A DNA stretch of 64,000 nt. Source: UBA4582 sp047629195. GTDB lineage: Bacteria; Pseudomonadota; Gammaproteobacteria; Pseudomonadales; Azotimanducaceae. The notes under the pieces are model-generated. The model worked only from the letters and a program-made list of their open reading frames with translations. It searched no databases and had not been told where the DNA came from. The position numbers and the translations under genes were made by a program. This document shows, piece by piece, positions 62,351 to 64,000 of the stretch (the first letter of the stretch is position 1; each line of letters opens with the position of its first letter). The DNA is taken from the NCBI GenBank assembly GCA_047629195.1, contig JBLHWY010000008.1:1-64000 (forward strand), in the 5' to 3' direction.

Positions 62351-63602
62351 ATTTCTATATAGCTTATTCTTCTATTTGGTCTTGCCATTTGTTTTTCTTC
62401 GTCTTTATTGGCGATCTCTGAAAGAGCCAAGCTACCGAGTTTCACTCATGCAGCGGCTTGGTTTTGGGGATGAAATTCATAGTGATCGCCTGATCTGGGT
62501 TCACGCTGTTTCGGCAGGTGAAACAATTGCTGCAGCACCTCTGGTTCGTCGATTGCTTGACCAGGGTTTCGACGTACTCATGACAAATATGACGCCTACT
62601 GGGCGAGAAAGAGCTGCTGCACTTCTTGGGCGGCGGATTGAAAACCGCTACGCGCCTTATGACACCCCGGGGGCAGTCACGCGATTTTTGAATAGAACTT
62701 CGCCAATCGCGCTAATTATAGTGGATACAGAGCTCTGGCCCAACATGTTACATTACGCGGCCAACAAGGGAGTTAAGGTGATGCTTGTTAACGGTCGTTT
62801 GTCGGAGAAGTCCACCCGAGGCTACAAAAAAATAAGCGCGCTATCACAACCTATGATGGACGCGCTGTTTCGCGTTGCGGCGCAGAGCGAGCCCCAGGGA
62901 AATCGTTTTATCAGTTTGGGTCTTAGCCGTGAAAAATTGCGAATAACTGGTAGCACAAAGTTCGATGTAGAACGGGATACGTCCGCTGGCTCGGCTATTC
63001 AGTTGTTGGCTTCGAGCTTTAAAAGTAGATTTGTTTTTATTGCAGCAAGCACTCATTCGGGAGAAGAGGAGTTAGTGCTCTCAGCGTTAGAACTACTTAA
63101 ACAGTCTATCCCTGAAATATTGCTCGTGTTGGTACCGCGTCATCCACACAGAACCCAAGAGTTACTTAAGCTGTGTGGCGCGTCTGATTTTACGACTCAG
63201 AAACATAGTGACGGGTATGATTTTAATTGCAGCACCATGGTATATGTGTTGGATACAATGGGGGAGCTTATGGCATTCTATAGCATGTCAAATGTTGCCT
63301 TCATCGGAGGTAGCTTAGTACCTGTTGGAGGCCATAATCCAATGGAGCCTGCAAGCTTTGGCCTTCCGCTTCTTATGGGGCCGTACCTGCGAAATGTGGA
63401 TGACATAGCGCGGCAGTTCATTGATGAAGGCGCGATGAAGCTCGTGTCATCTAGTAAGGAGTTAGCGGCAGAGGTTTCGTTGATTCAGAGTTCGGAGTCA
63501 GTAATTGTCGAACGAAAAAATGCTGCTTTGAAAGTAATGGAGCGCAATAAGGGCGCGTTAGATAGAGTTGAATTTATGATTATTGAAGCGTTGAAGGGCT
63601 AG
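62316..63602 (+). CDS. waaA: 3-deoxy-D-manno-octulosonic acid (Kdo) transferase
   Basis: 429 residues from GTG 62316, chosen because AGAGG lies 8 bases upstream and the following LSRFLYSLFFYLVLPFVFLR aligns with the usual N-terminal membrane anchor; TTG 62343 is also possible. GT-B landmarks: RLIWVHAVSAGETIAAAPL, MTNMTPTGRERA, ALIIVDTELWPNML, ITGSTKFD, FIAASTHSGEEE and VGGHNPMEPASFGLPLLMGP. It adds Kdo to lipid A precursor, the base on which the heptoses are built. Whether it is mono- or bifunctional cannot be told. Confidence 0.94.
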   Translation: MAVAVGTAPLSRFLYSLFFYLVLPFVFLRLYWRSLKEPSYRVSLMQRLGFGDEIHSDRLIWVHAVSAGETIAAAPLVRRLLDQGFDVLMTNMTPTGRERAAALLGRRIENRYAPYDTPGAVTRFLNRTSPIALIIVDTELWPNMLHYAANKGVKVMLVNGRLSEKSTRGYKKISALSQPMMDALFRVAAQSEPQGNRFISLGLSREKLRITGSTKFDVERDTSAGSAIQLLASSFKSRFVFIAASTHSGEEELVLSALELLKQSIPEILLVLVPRHPHRTQELLKLCGASDFTTQKHSDGYDFNCSTMVYVLDTMGELMAFYSMSNVAFIGGSLVPVGGHNPMEPASFGLPLLMGPYLRNVDDIARQFIDEGAMKLVSSSKELAAEVSLIQSSESVIVERKNAALKVMERNKGALDRVEFMIIEALKG

Positions 63603-63955
63603 TATTGCCTGGGCCCTAAATGTGATGGGTAGTCAGCGTTATTGCTAAAAAACCTTGAGTACCGTAGAACGCGCTATACTACAGTAAGTTGTGATAGTGG
63701 TATAAATATATAATTGTTGATCGATTATTTTTGTAATTCATTGATTTATAACCGATACAAGTGGCGAAGCAATTGTTCCTTTTTGTTCACTCGACAACTG
63801 GCCTTTTTTTGTCGAAAAATGTGGTAGGCTTGTTTTTTTGGTGCGAAATAAATTTGGGTATTTGCAGTTTCTGCTCTACGCAAAAAATTAAGAAAGTAAT
63901 CAAGAAGACAAAACAGCAATAGAACCAAGTGATAATACTAGCTAGTGATAATAAG
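63603..63955. other. Intergenic, AT-rich stretch before the DUF1249 gene
   Basis: About 350 bases without a credible gene on either strand. It is AT-rich from about 63690 on, with several A/T runs, fitting a promoter region for the gene that starts at the edge. I could not choose a clear -35/-10 pair and saw no strong terminator hairpin for waaA. Confidence 0.5.
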
Positions 63956-63958
63956 ATG

Positions 63959-64000
63959 ATGAGGAAGCGTAAATACGTACCAGACCTAGTGTCGGATATG
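63959..64000 (+). CDS. DUF1249 family protein (YqiB-like), N-terminal fragment cut by the window edge
   Basis: Fourteen codons are visible: MRKRKYVPDLVSDM, with another ATG one codon upstream. Basic residues followed by YVPDL and a Met is the usual start of DUF1249 proteins, which in gammaproteobacteria lie between nudF and cpdA, in Pseudomonas not far from waaA. The function is not known. The call rests on a short match and on place in the genome. Confidence 0.5.
   Translation, partial: MRKRKYVPDLVSDM

Overview
The window looks like a chromosome segment of a marine-type gammaproteobacterium related to the Pseudomonadales/Cellvibrionales, with moderate GC. The placement rests on gene order recalled from Pseudomonas: zapA - 6S RNA - 5-formyl-THF cyclo-ligase beside ygfB/pepP/ubi; HAD hydrolase - rppH - ptsP - lgt; and glnE - ilvE - waaF - waaC - waaP - LPS kinases - carbamoyltransferase - glycosyltransferase - hldE - waaA. 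No database search was possible, so the lineage is an inference.

Layout. 0-3.3 kb is a scarred accessory edge: the C-terminal end of a reverse transcriptase, a PEP-CTERM-type secreted protein overlapping it tail to tail, a tyrosine-recombinase remnant without its catalytic half, a crotonase and tRNA-Gly(CCC). 3.4-21 kb is a lipid/xenobiotic metabolism region: a second crotonase, an MBL-fold hydrolase, a nitrilase, two glutathione S-transferases, an SDR, a large secreted DUF11 protein, NnrU with a MarR regulator, a DUF2817 protein, a CYP153-like P450 followed by an epoxide hydrolase, a TetR regulator, a GPH-type symporter, and an aldo/keto reductase with a TauD-like dioxygenase. The gene types suggest oxidation of aliphatic compounds and detoxification of the products; this is inferred from family membership only.

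21-44 kb is mostly housekeeping: def, a tiny membrane ORF, 5-FCL, 6S RNA, zapA, a ZapB-like coiled coil, ygfB, pepP, a ubiquinone hydroxylase, the complete glycine cleavage system (gcvT, gcvH and a split P-protein gcvPA/gcvPB), an imelysin-like lipoprotein, HAD hydrolase, rppH, ptsP, lgt, fabV, a MASE2-type adenylate cyclase, hemE, argA and argE. 44-64 kb holds an orphan GspE/PilB-type ATPase, glnE, ilvE and the LPS inner-core block: heptosyltransferases, a WaaP heptose kinase and two further kinase-fold proteins, carbamoyltransferase, glycosyltransferase, HldE, an AKR/FAD-oxidoreductase pair, a CWC + DUF5522 cysteine-rich protein and Kdo transferase waaA. The right edge cuts the start of a DUF1249 gene.

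The most notable non-coding signals are a clear 6S RNA, a heptanucleotide tandem repeat before the ubiquinone hydroxylase gene, a perfect 13-bp inverted repeat between gcvH and gcvPA, a nested leader hairpin before the AKR/TauD pair, and several operator-like palindromes. I found no CRISPR array, no intact prophage, no intact insertion sequence and no gene set that can be called a new system with confidence.
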